From Gnetum montanum (taxonomy: Eukaryota > Streptophyta > Gnetopsida > Gnetales > Gnetaceae), in assembly GCA_015680685.1 (NCBI GenBank), contig MNCI01023453.1:537410-599409 (forward strand): a stretch of 62,000 bases of DNA. Reading direction: 5' to 3'. The notes beneath the pieces were generated by a model. The model saw only the letters and a program-made list of their open reading frames with translations. It did not search any database and was not told the origin of the DNA. Position 1 is the first letter of the stretch; every line of letters begins with the position of its first letter. Of the stretch, positions 11,131 to 21,977 are shown in pieces. The position numbers were made by a program, and so were the translations under genes.

Positions 11131-13744
11131 TTGTATTCTTTTGTTTTAGAGCCTGCTTGACCTATGCAAGTGCATCTACAAAATCTTTTTCACCATTAGG
11201 TTTTCTGGTGGTCTTTATCTCCTCCATGTGTCCTAAGAGATAGATTTCCCAAGGAGGATGAGACTTGGGTTTTGGTTGGGTAGTGGGCCTTTGAGCCTCA
11301 GTGGTTGCTTGTTGAGTGTGCATGTCTACATTGGTGGCCTTAGATGATGGGGCCATGGGAATGGCTGACAAGGGGGTAGGCTTAGGGGGACCTAGCTCAG
11401 TGTGTTTCCTAGCCATTTTTGGTGTGATACACTCATCATGTCTTTTCAGGTAAGCATGTCATGATACAGTCCCCTCCACCAGACCTTAGGCAAATGGGGG
11501 GTCCACACATTTTGGTACCCTTATGACAAAAGGTATTTGCATTGTTGCCGCAACGTGCTATGGGTCCATAACCACAAAGGATGTCACAAGCACCCATGGT
11601 GATGCTTTGATGACAAAGGAGGATTGTGGCCTAGTTGATGCTGAGGCCCCAACTTCACCAGAGGGCATAGGGACCACAAATGATTCATGTGTTGGCTTTG
11701 CATTATCATCAATGTTGATAGCCTTAATGATATATCCTACATCACTAGCATTTAATGGGTCCTTATAGACTTTCATGGACTGGTTATTTGGCCAAATAGG
11801 ATTAATTGTGTTAAGGACAAGTTTTCCTTGATCGATCATGCATTGCATAACATCCTTCAATGCTAGGTAGTAATTTGTTTCTTGGTCATGAAACTGATGA
11901 TAGTTGCAGAATCGATCTAGTTTAAAATTTTTGGGTACCAAAGGCTCATTGGGCATAGTTGCAGAATAGTTTCAGAGGACCTCGTAGTACCTCTCATGGC
12001 ATTTGTGAGCATCCTCTAACATTTTCTTGTGTTGAATGCACTCACCACTAAGAAATTGATCAAAAAGCTCTGATGGCTTGATTGGCAAAGGGATGTATTT
12101 TGAGCAATTCTTGCACTCAAAGTTTGGCCTTGGGGGAGCTTGCCCTACAGCCATTGATGATGTAGGTTGGTTGGTTCCTACATTTCCAAAACCCATTATT
12201 TTTTTGCTATTGGCTAGGGCCTTAGGTGCCTTAGTTGCTTTCTTGTTATTGTTGGGCTTGGCTTCATTAGCCAAAACTGCCATGGTGGTTGTCATGGATT
12301 TTCCCTTTTCCTTGTCTCTCTTTGCATGGACATTCTTGTAGGCTAGGTAAGCTAGATCCTTGCTGGCCTTTGCCACATCTTTTATGCTCTTTGTTTGAGA
12401 AAAAGTTTGGCTAAGGGAACATGGGGCTAAATAGTATAGCTTTGATTTGATGAAATCATTTGCTATGCCCTTAAAAATGGACAGCAAGTGGGTTTCAATG
12501 ATTGGCTCTTGAATCTCATTTAGGGAGGTGCTTGAACATTGTATGAATTTTTGCACTAGCTTCAACATTCCTTGCTTAACATTGATGAGCTGGTCCAGTG
12601 TGGCTTCTAGCTTCAAGTTGTACTTGAAGCAAGTTATGAATTAGCTCAACTCCTCCAGAGTTAACATGGATGCTTGAGGAAGCACAGGATACCAATCTAA
12701 ATCTTTGCCAGTCAAAGACATGACAAAGACATGGATAGTTATGTGTGGCCATGCTTGTAGTAATAAGGACTTGAAATGGAAAGTGACTAAGTGAGTGTTT
12801 GGGTTACCTTCACCATTTTACTTTGTGAGCTAGGGAAGTTAGAACCCTAGAGGCAGTGTGAGTGGAAGGACTGCAAGGCTAATGGGATCATCTTGATAGA
12901 ATTCCATTACATGGACTATCTCTAAGTTGGGCTACTTTAAGTCATCAAACCTCTTCTATGAGAGTTTGGATAAGCTAGAACACTTGGTCTAGACTTGAGG
13001 ATGTTATAGAGGGTTGCATCAGTTGTGCTATTAGTGGTGCCATCGGAGTGGCCCACAACCTTGTAGTCCATTGTGCCATCATATGTAATGCTTGGTACAT
13101 TTGTTGTTGCATGTAGTGCGACACATGGGATAATTGAATAATGGGTAAAGATGTTGCTGCCCACCACCTAGTTGAGGTTGAAGCTTTTGTTGGTGGTGGG
13201 ATTGATATGGTTTGGATAATGGAAATGTGACTTGTTTGTGTCTATGATATTAATATGATGTGCACATATGGTAGTGTGGGCATCATAGATGTTGGCTATG
13301 AAGGTTGAATAGATTGTGAGGAAATGACAAAGGGAAAAGGGGTAGAAGGTCCAGCATTCTGTTATGTGGATAGGACCTGGTGGCTAATTACCACTAGCAA
13401 AGTTTTAGGCTATGAAAGCATCACAACTACCTCAAAGAAGGTAGCAGACTATGAGTAGTGTGGTAGGAATATAGAGGTAGACTGTAAGGCTAAGACATAG
13501 AGTGGAATGCCACCATTGGAATAATATTCAAACTCCTCCTACCCATCTTGCAGGGGTTCATCATAGTTGGATGCTAAATCCTACTCTTTTGGCCCACTCA
13601 TCCTAATATGTTGGTCCAAAATCCATTTCAAAGTTTCAGTGAGCAGTATAATTACACCATGGATGGGAAGGAACTCCCTTCTATTTTGGTGGATAATTTC
13701 AAAACTAAGCTTTTCCTTCATTTCTTGGCAATCCAATGGTAAGC
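11131..13744 (-). pseudogene. gag of T1, main part (split by A2)
   Basis: This is the capsid precursor. The 12616-11972 part aligns with the T2 gag segment that follows its core. A zinc-knuckle-like CNYHQFHDQETNYYLAL lies near 11890, matching CDYHQQCGHNIDYYLAL in T2. The N-terminal part is interrupted by stops and, at 13749, by the 7.5-kb element A2. The missing N-terminus continues at 21303. The frame from 12616 to 10268 is shared with the protease. Confidence 0.8.
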
Positions 13745-13749
13745 ATACC
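13745..13749. repeat. Target-site duplication of A2, left copy (ATACC)
   Basis: ATACC directly precedes the A2 LTR and is repeated at 21298-21302, directly after the other LTR. Confidence 0.9.
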
Positions 13750-14740
13750 TGATGAGTGGTGAGGTACCCCTACACTCAACCATACGAAATGAGGGTAGCA
13801 AGTGCGATCTGGTCGAACTCCACACACTAAATGCCTAAATGCCCCATGGAACACTTGGGGTTAATCATTCGTTGTCTTCCCAGACTTACTTGTTGTTGTC
13901 ATGGTGTATGGTTAAGTAAGTCCGAGGTATATGACTTTTTTAGTCTTTTTAGGTTTATCTCCTATGCTAAAGGGTGAAGGGTTGAGAAAGCTAACTACTC
14001 TAACTAAGAACCTAAGTCTAAATTAACTAGCATCAGCATCCATTCCCACTTACCGTACACACCCTGAACCGATGCAACTGTGGCTACCAAACGCTAATCG
14101 TTAGTGGGATCACCACACGTAACACACGTGATTGAAGTGGTCGTACTAAGGCACTTAACTAACCTAAGTGTGATAAGCAGCCGATTCCTTGACTAGCCGT
14201 ACACACCCGTGGATGCTCATAGCCAAGTTGTACTTATCCCATGTTCTAGGAGAGAAGGGTGAGAGAACCTAACTAGCCTAAGTGCGATGAGCAACTGATT
14301 CCTTAACTAGCCGTACACACTTGAACTACCACTAGGATTACCAAGCATAGATCCTGGAATATGCTACTGGGTTACCAAGTAGTCATAGTGCTCATAATCA
14401 AGTCGTGCTCATACCGCAAGCGACGACCAGCCGATTCCTTGACTAGCCGTACACATCCTTAGATGCTCGTAATCAAGTCGTACTCATACTGCATTCTAGG
14501 AAAGTAATAAATAATAATAAATAAAATCCTATCCATGCATTGCAAGGTTTATCCAATCAAGTTCATCTTTATTGCTGTACACAACTTGTGTTTAGGTACA
14601 AAGCTGCTCGAATAAAGAGCCGTTCACTCTAGGACTCCTACTGCGGGTACATGGGAAATTAATCTAACTCTGGAGTGATCAAACTGCCAGAGCTTCGCTA
14701 CTTCTAGCCAGGATTGGGAAATGATGGGAGTGCCACCCCT

Positions 14741-14748
14741 TATTTATA
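14741..14748 (-). promoter_or_regulatory. LTR TATA box (A2, 3' LTR)
   Basis: TATAAATA on the minus strand, 113 bases inside the LTR start and just downstream of the GATATC array. Confidence 0.65.
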
Positions 14749-14763
14749 GATTTGGCGGCAGAC

Positions 14764-14836
14764 TGCGATATCGCGTACGTGATATCATAGGGGATGACGT
14801 GATATCGAGTACGCGATATCACGTACGCGATATCGT
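14764..14836. repeat. GATATC palindrome array in the A2 3' LTR
   Basis: GATATC cores lie at 14767, 14781, 14801, 14815 and 14829, in the context (A/C)GCGATATC or ACGTGATATC. The 5' LTR of the same element has only three cores. Confidence 0.85.
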
Positions 14837-14861
14837 GGCTTGTGCATATCGCGTCTCATCA

Positions 14862-16858
14862 TACCCCCATGAATGAAAACTCGTCCTCAAGTTCCTTACA
14901 ATAATATTGGGAAGGTATGGAATTATTGAGGGGAATGGAAATAATGGGATGACATGTGAATGGATCATTATTACAAGACTTGACAAAACTGGTGTTCATG
15001 ACAACAAAGGTGAACACCTTATTACAATGACATCAGGCCTTTGTTGGTAGCTTGAGAGAAAGAGAGAGATAGAAAGAAGTGTTGCTGCTACCAACGCCAA
15101 GATTGCACTTTTCGTTGTCCATCCATAAGCACGCCATTGATCTTGCTCTGCTTTAGTGCTACTCCATTCCAAGTGTTTGCTCCAACTCTAGATCCAATCT
15201 GTTGTTTGCATGATCACCATCTGCACACACAACACAATCATATATTAGCAAGTGTAAATGAATCATCATGTAATTAATACCTTGCTTCGGTGTAAGTCCA
15301 TTGGCTAGGTTGTGGTATGGATGATATGGACCTGGGAAGATGTAGTAATGATGACTACCGAAGGTGTAGGGGTTATGAAGAAAATAAAAAATTTCGGGGC
15401 TAGGAGAAAATCGAAAAAGTAGGCCCCATACCCCCATGAGTAATCGCAAACCTCTGGTTGCATTAGAATGAAGAAGGGAAAGGAGTAAGAAAGATAGATA
15501 AAAAGGGACAACTGAAAACAATAGTGAAATGGATGTCAAGATGGGAATGAAAAAAATAATAATTAATTACAAAATGTTAAGGAAAATAAGTTAACGAATG
15601 CACCAAATAGGAATGTCAGTGGGTCCTCCCCAAAGCAACCGCATGTCGTTAATGCCATGACAGACCCACATTCAAAAGAGTCTGTAGGCTCTGGGAATGT
15701 CTTTTGGAACAAGAGTTAAGGTCTTAACCGCAAGAATTTACCGAAAAGAAAACAATGCATCAACCAAAATAGATACACTAATGATACAACCAGCAATGAG
15801 GTGAACAATGGAGAGAAGGATGGAGAGGAGAGAAGAGAATGGAATTTGAAGAACAAGGTGGTGTACAGCCCCTTGTGTGTTTGATGATTAAGGTGACTTG
15901 GCAAGTCTCATTCCAATTTCGGCCTCAAACCAACCACTTCCAGCGACGTCGCATCAATGCATTTGGTTAAACCATCCACTTGGATAATGAGGATGCATCT
16001 TCAAAGAGCCACCACCATTCTGATGAAACAAAGAAAACAATAGGAAGCGAGAAGGGCCTTAGTTAGAGGGAACACTTTTGGTTCCATAACTAGTGCTTGT
16101 AGCCCAATTGTTATTTCGTCGAAGGGGTGTGCATTGAATTCTCACTTTCTTCGTATTTTTTTCTTTTTTTTTTGTGTTTTGTGTTTTTATGCATGAGAAC
16201 CACACCATGCAAAGACTTCATATTTTTATTTTCTTAGCTTCCGATAATTGTGTAACATAGGAACGGTAAGAAAACTCAAGAAGAAACATCTAAGCACCCA
16301 AGAGAATGACCAACACAAAAGCATCAAGTTCCCTTGAAGTCACACCCTTTGCAATCCTCGAGTCCTTCCTTAGTTTGAGAAATACCCAGTTACTAATTAG
16401 TTAAAGTACTTATTAGAAGGGAACTGTACATTTCCAAGCCAAGAGAAACCATAGAAATTGGTGGATGGATGGATGAAGTGATCTCATTGCCTGCCATATC
16501 AAAAGAAACATACCTTAGTATCAAAATTATGACTTAAAGGTAAAAACCAAACATTAGCAATCAATATGAAAACAGTTCATACCATTAGTCTGAACACTTT
16601 GATGGGACAAACTTATAGGGTGGATACACACACACAGTCACACACAAAAAATGGAGAAGTGTAACGATATTGTAAAACAAAAATTAGAAAAGTTAAATAA
16701 CTTTGTAAAAAAAATGTGTAAAACAAAAACTTAAAAGAACTGAGGGGCTCATATGGTTAGCATAGGTGGCCATCTCCCCCATGACTGAGTTGTAAGGGAG
16801 AGATCCGAAATAATGAGCATCTATTTAAATTTCTAAGAAGTGCCCAACTTCTCCCAAT
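14862..16858 (-). other. A2 3' noncoding region, from protease to polypurine tract
   Basis: Two kilobases with no RT or integrase trace. The end beside the 3' LTR reads CATGGGGGTA on the minus strand, a short purine tract of the kind that primes plus-strand synthesis. Several stretches align with A3 downstream of its integrase: GGATCTCTCCC...CAGTCATGG near 16800 with 53510, ACAAGCACTAGTTATGGAA near 16090 with 54180, and TGTGGTTCTCATGCATAAAA near 16190 with 54118. This is therefore the family's 3' region, and the missing part is the RT to integrase block. A short frame at 15539-15159 with a hydrophobic start has no relative I recognise. Confidence 0.7.
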
Positions 16859-19800
16859 TCATGATCTTAGATTCAGGGCTGGAAGTTGGCGACGCTCATA
16901 TTCCAATGTATATATGCTTTCATTGTTAGCATGAGTTTCCTTAGTTTGTTCCATGCATATTTTTCTGCTCTTATGAGTAGCTGTCAACCACGGGGTATCT
17001 ACTACTTCTTGTGTGGTTGCTACATACAGGAATCTTTGTTGCAGAGTTTCAAGGGCACACCTACTACATGGAGGAGATGAGCATCCCTCCATGTCATCAC
17101 CCGATGAATCACTATATGTGATGCATGGAAATTTTCTCTTCTTGATATTTCCACATATGTTTACCTTAGATATTTCCAAGGAAAGATCGTGAATCCTAAG
17201 GCATGCATCTACTGTGCTTAGCCATGCCCTTCCCATTATAATTGGGAAGTTCCTTTCACTGTTGTTCACTTCGATCACCAGAAAGTCAGCTGGGTAGGAC
17301 CAACCACACACAGTGGTAATAACGTCCTCCACCAATCCCAAGGGAATGATGATGGACTGGTCTTCCAGCTCTAGTTGAATGTTGCTCTTCTTAAGTTGGG
17401 GCAATTTCCAGGCGTGATACATCTTTTGCGAGATTAAGTTGACTCCAGAACCTGAGTCAAGAAGAGCCCTATGTGGTTCATTTCTGGCAATCTGTAAATA
17501 GATTAAGGGACTCCCAGGGTCAGTTAGTTTCCTGGAAAGGTGGCCTACCTTGATCCAATCGGTTACAGTATGCGTTAACATAACCGTATGCGTTAGGCCC
17601 TATTGGACTGAAGGGTTCTCCCAAGTGTTAGATGGCAGAGGCGTGTACATGGCCTCAACCACTTGTTGTTGTGAGATTTTATTTGGGCTTTTGGTTCTAA
17701 AGTAAGGTCTTCTCATTTTATAGTTGTTAGAACCAGTAGCAGGCTGGATATTTATAGCTCTCGCATCGTGACGTTGCTACGGTTGAGGAGGAAGTTCCCC
17801 TTGCATTGTTGGAGCAGGAGGTGTTACGGGAACTACTTGAGGTGGAAGAGGTGCGAATGGATTAGGAGGATGGTGTTGATGTGGAGTGTCTCCCAGAGGA
17901 GAAGGAGTCCTTCTGAAGTACTCCCAAGCTTGGTAGTGATGGTTGGGGGTTGTGTGACCCATAGAGTCACTTGGAGAAATCGGCTGCTACACATAATATT
18001 CATAAGGATCAGGCTTCCAGTAAGGGTACGATTGTTTCGGCGATGGAATCCCCCATGACTATGGGTATTTCCATTGCTGATGTTGTCCGATGGGCTGAGG
18101 TGGAGTTCCAATTGGATCATACGTTAGTGGTTGGTGGAACTGCCTTGGGTTACCTTGTGGATAAGGCAACCTTCAGGGTGTTTGCTGTTGATTGAGTCTT
18201 GGATTTAGTGCATACACCCCAGACTCCTATAGATGTGAGATAATAGGACAACATCCCTTAGGATGGTCATAGTAGCAGACCTCACATCCACCACCATCGT
18301 CTATGTTAGAATCTACAACCACATCGGAGTTAGTGATTTTTCCCTTACCCTTGTTCTGTGCAGGGCTTAAATATCTCCTCTTGTTCTTTCCTTTGTCACT
18401 ACTTTGCTCTACCTTAGACTCTTCTACAATTTTCAAGACTATTTCAATTCTTGAGTCCAACAAATCCCACATTTGATCTACTTTGGCCGATACCTCGGTT
18501 GTTAATTTTTGGATCGGCAAATTTTTCCGATTCACCAACTCTTCGATTGGTGACTCATCCTCTTCATCACAATATATCACTCCCTTCTTTCGAAGGGAGG
18601 GATTGTGGTTGTACTCCTCCGCACTTTCCCTCTTATGTAGCTCACCCTATTCTTGCTCTACTTATTCCAACAAACTTTCAACTTCATGGGCTTTACGTTG
18701 GGAAAGTTTCCCTTGGGTATAAGTCCCAAGAGTTCTTCTTGTTTCATTCCTTAGCCCATCCATGATGTGGCGTAGTTGATCACACTTAGCATACCCATGG
18801 CCCAGGAAATGATGTAGCAATGTATAGTAGTGGGCCATGGCAGCATCCAAGGGTTCATAAGCACCTTGTTTCTAGCCTTGGATCTGCTTATGCAAATTGG
18901 ACACTCTGGAGTACGTCTGATATTTGTTGTTGAACAGTTCGAGCATCATACTCCACCTCCTGATTGTTTCCGGTTCTAAGGACTGGTACCAGCTCTCTGC
19001 TTCTTTGGTGAGTGTCCTTGGGAACAACTTAAGCTTTTGCCACTCATTATCTATATTTTGCAAGGCATAGGCATCGTGGAATGCCTGTAAATGATGCTGA
19101 GTATCAGCATTGTATCCCCCTTCAAAACGTGGGATATTATTTATGTCCAAATGCTTGATCCAATTGTCTTTTAAGTGCCTTGTGGGAATCCTAACTACCT
19201 CTGTGATATCAAGCATACTTCGGGTTGCGAGTAGTGGTTCATCATGATCATCTCTATCATGATGTCTGTGATGTCTACGTGGTTCCCTACTCTCCCTACG
19301 TCCTTGCCTTTGTCCTCTCTCTCCACTCTCCCGTCGAGGTCTCTCATCCTCTTTACTTTTATCCTCACCTTTATGCTCATGGTGGCTGTGCCAAAATGTG
19401 GAAGGAGAGGCTGAGTGATGTGAAAAATGGGAAGAAGAAGGGGAACCATTGCCATGACGATGTTTCTTGCCTTCTCTTCGGTTGCTACGGCCCCGATCAT
19501 GGTGACAATCAAAGTGCCCATTCTTAGCATGAGTGGTTGTTCCCCCTGTGAACAGTTGGTGTTCACAGGTATTAGAACCAGGGATATGGATCATTGATCT
19601 TATGTTTTGATACCCTTCCTCCTCACCATCATTAGGAGTGGGAACATCGTTTGCTAAAGAACCCGTTACAAGGGGTTCCTCATCTCCTATTTTGCTAAGG
19701 ACGTGCGGGGCTTTGCCCTTCAGAAAAGTATGTTGGCTCACCTGTCTTAAATCTCTCATATGTTGGGCATCTGTGGGATAATAATCCCTCATGTTAAAAT

Positions 19801-20095
19801 CATCTGCAACGTATTCAGCGTAATGCTATTGCATGCCAATCTGTACCAAGGCACAAAAAAGCATGCAAGAGATTGATCGATCTGGTGGTAACACAATGTT
19901 ACCTTGCAAACCTCTCCACCGCAGTTGTTCATCTTGATGGACAACAAAAGTAAAATTAGGAATATACTCATCGGGATGAGTATATGTCATCTTATACTGC
20001 TTAGGACTTGGTGGATTTTGGTTATGTTTTTTATCTTGCCGAATGTCTCTAGTATGGTCCTTAGGTGGTGAGTTGCTCTTATGAGAAGAAGGCAT
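16859..20095 (-). pseudogene. gag-protease of A2, one frame broken only by stop codons
   Basis: From the ATG at 20095 to the stop at 16859 one frame of 1079 codons runs without any frameshift but with about ten stops, such as those near 19825, 18870, 18226, 17776 and 17600. The capsid core lies at about 19200-18870 with ESWYQSLEPETIRRW. A zinc-knuckle-like CEVCYYDHPKGCCP lies near 18275. A Pro/Gln-rich linker follows (about 18200-17650). The protease has ALLDSGSGVNLIS near 17460 and FPIIMGRAWLS near 17230, both catalytic-domain hallmarks. Several stops are TAG where a relative or context favours CAG or GAG. It aligns with A3 gag and protease. Confidence 0.88.
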
Positions 20096-20214
20096 TGTTA
20101 TCAGTATGCTAATTTACCGTATATAATTTTTCTTTGATTAACCCGAAGGTTCGTTAAGGCTTACAACAATGTGAGTGATATCCCTTATGTTCTATTAGGC
20201 ACACAAACACTTAG

Positions 20215-20232
20215 TCCCTGGCAACGGCGCCA
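20215..20232 (-). promoter_or_regulatory. Primer binding site, tRNA-Asp type (A2)
   Basis: The minus strand reads TGGCGCCGTTGCCAGGGA, one mismatch from the A1 site and from the tRNA-Asp 3' end, one base from the LTR. Confidence 0.88.
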
Positions 20233-20233
20233 A

Positions 20234-21297
20234 TAATGAGTGGCGAGGTACCCCTACATTCAACCATACCAAACGAGCGTAGCACGCATGATCCGGTCGA
20301 ACTGCACAAACTAAATGCCTAAACACCCCATGGAACACTTGGGGTTAATCATTTGTTGTCTTCCCAGACTTACTTGTTGTTGTCACGGTGTATGGTTAAG
20401 TAAGTCCGAGGTATATGATTTTTTTGGTCTTTTTAGGTTTATCTTCTATGCTAAAGGGTGAAGGGTTGAGAAAGCTAACTACTCTAACTAAGGACCTAAG
20501 TCTAAATTAACTAGCGTCAGCATCCGTTCCCACTTACCATACATAGCCTGAATCGATGCAACTGTGGCTACCAAATGCTAATCGTTACTGGGATCACCAA
20601 ACGTAACGCACATGCTCGAAGTAGTCATACTGAGACACTTAACTAGCCTAAGTGTGATAAGCAACTGATTTCTTGACTAGCCGTACACACCCGTGGGTGC
20701 TCGTAGCCAATTCGTACTTATCCCATGTTCTAGGAGAGAAGGGTGAGAGAACCTAACTAGCCTAAGTGTGATGAGCAGCTGATTCCTTAACTAGCCGTAG
20801 ACACTGGGACTACCATTGGGATTACCAAGCTTAGATCCTGGAATACGCTACTAGGTTACCAAGTAGTCATAGTGCTCATAATCAAGTTGTACTCATAATT
20901 CCTTGACTAGCCGTACACATCCTTAGATGCTCGTAATCAAGTCGTACTCATACTGCATTCTAGGAAAGAAATAAATAACAATAAATAAAATCCTATCCAT
21001 GCACTACAAGGTTTGTCCAATCAAGTTCGTCTTTATTGCCGTACACAACTTGTGTTCAGGTACAAAGCTGCTCGAATAAAGAGTCATTCACTCTAGGACT
21101 CCTACTGCGGGTACATGGGAAATTAATCTAACTTTGGAGTGATCAAACTGCCAGAGCTTTGCTACTTCTAGCTAGGATTGGGAAATGAGGGGAGTGCCAC
21201 CCCTTATTTATAGATTTGGCAGCGGACCATGATATCGGGTACGCGATATCATAGGGGACGACGCGATATCACAGCTTGTGCATATCGCATCTCATCA
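20234..21297 (-). repeat. 5' LTR of A2 (1064 bp)
   Basis: It aligns with 13750-14861. The terminal TGATGAG has become TAATGAG at 20234, a G to A change at a position otherwise fixed in the family. It has lost about 22 bases near 20895 and two GATATC units relative to the 3' LTR. Other differences are mostly C/T and G/A changes. Confidence 0.92.
21205..21212 (-). promoter_or_regulatory. LTR TATA box (A2, 5' LTR)
   Basis: TATAAATA on the minus strand, with the three-unit GATATC array (21229-21270) directly upstream. Confidence 0.65.
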
Positions 21298-21302
21298 ATA
21301 CC
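21298..21302. repeat. Target-site duplication of A2, right copy (ATACC)
   Basis: Matches 13745-13749 exactly. Confidence 0.9.
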
Positions 21303-21505
21303 TAAATCTTGGCACACAAAAAGTTGTATCATTCATCATCAAGTGTCGTGTGTTTAGGTGATTGGTGCTATAGTCTAAGAGACTACCATTATGGCCGCAC
21401 TGGGCTAAGTGGTTGCTTGATGTCTACAACATGTTAAATGGGGTGAACCATCTCTAGGCTCAAGACGGTAGCTGAGGTATTAACTAGATTCATTTTTGTT
21501 GCATA
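21303..21505 (-). pseudogene. gag of T1, N-terminal part beyond A2
   Basis: The minus strand aligns with the first 65 or so codons of T2 gag (40468 down to about 40275), including KQPL near 21425 and YNFL near 21330. It shows that the A2 insertion split one gene. Several stops are present, and the start codon is not preserved clearly. Confidence 0.65.
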
Positions 21506-21954
21506 GAAAAGATGTGAGATAAAGAGATTCTTGCAAAAAAAACATTTAAGTATAGAAAGTTTTAAGATAAAATGACTATGTGTGAAAACTGTAAAGAAAA
21601 TGGGCCAAAAATAGCTAAGTCTAGAAACACTAAAAAAATTGTTATCTTTGCTATTATACTTGTCATGATCTATGGGACTGTTACACTCACTAGGTTTTCA
21701 CACTCTACAAAATGCTTAGAGCTTGATGTAGTAGATAGTTTGGGCTTTTTTTCCTACAGGGTTTCAGGGGAACTATCAATTGGGACCAATCTACACCAAT
21801 TAGAACATAGACAACTCCTGCACTAGCCTATGCTCTAGTTATTGTTGTGGCAGGTCCATAGGGGTGTTATGTCTATGCTAGCTTGCTACTACTGATATGG
21901 GTATAGAAAGAACATAGAACTACCCATGGCACAAAGAAGGAATCAAAGGTTCAA
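21506..21954 (-). other. 5' leader of T1
   Basis: Sequence between gag and the primer site, equivalent to 40469-40960 in T2. An open stretch on the plus strand here has no recognisable content and I do not take it as a gene. Confidence 0.5.
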
Positions 21955-21972
21955 GCCCTCCTTCTAGCACCA
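21955..21972 (-). promoter_or_regulatory. Putative primer binding site of T1
   Basis: The minus strand reads TGGTGCTAGAAGGAGGGC, five bases from the LTR. TGG at the 5' end pairs with a tRNA CCA tail. T2 has TGGTGCTAGAAGGAAGGC at the same place. I do not recognise the tRNA. Confidence 0.55.
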
Positions 21973-21977
21973 AAAAC

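Larger units (their letters stand above)
13750..14861 (-). repeat. 3' LTR of A2 (1112 bp)
   Basis: Termini are TGATGAG at 13750 and CTCATCA at 14861. A TATA box lies at 14741-14748 on the minus strand. Five GATATC cores lie at 14764-14836. Compared with the 5' LTR it keeps about 22 bases near 14415-14436 that the other copy lost, and it has two more GATATC units. The repeated GCAGCCGATTCC module occurs near 14177 and, with changes, near 14291 and 14427. Confidence 0.93.
13750..21297 (-). mobile_element. A2: complete non-autonomous gag-protease LTR retrotransposon (7.5 kb)
   Basis: A2 has two LTRs (13750-14861 and 20234-21297), a tRNA-Asp primer site, a purine tract and a perfect 5-bp target duplication ATACC. 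Between the LTRs it encodes only gag and protease in a single frame. I find no RT, RNase H or integrase motif in either strand of the remaining 2 kb. Its gag, protease and 3' noncoding DNA all align with A3, which does have RT and integrase, so A2 is best read as a deletion derivative that would need enzymes supplied in trans. It lies in T1's gag. Confidence 0.92.

Noticed and set aside
15159-15539. An env-like membrane protein at the 3' end of A2
   Set aside because: One hydrophobic stretch only, no ATG context or conserved relative, and the surrounding DNA aligns with noncoding A3 sequence.
16620-16650. CA-rich microsatellite
   Set aside because: Only a few imperfect CA units, with no sign of function or recent expansion.
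17833-18195. Overlapping open frames on both strands of A2 gag
   Set aside because: They shadow the Pro/Gln-rich linker of gag, which stays in one frame over more than 1000 codons.
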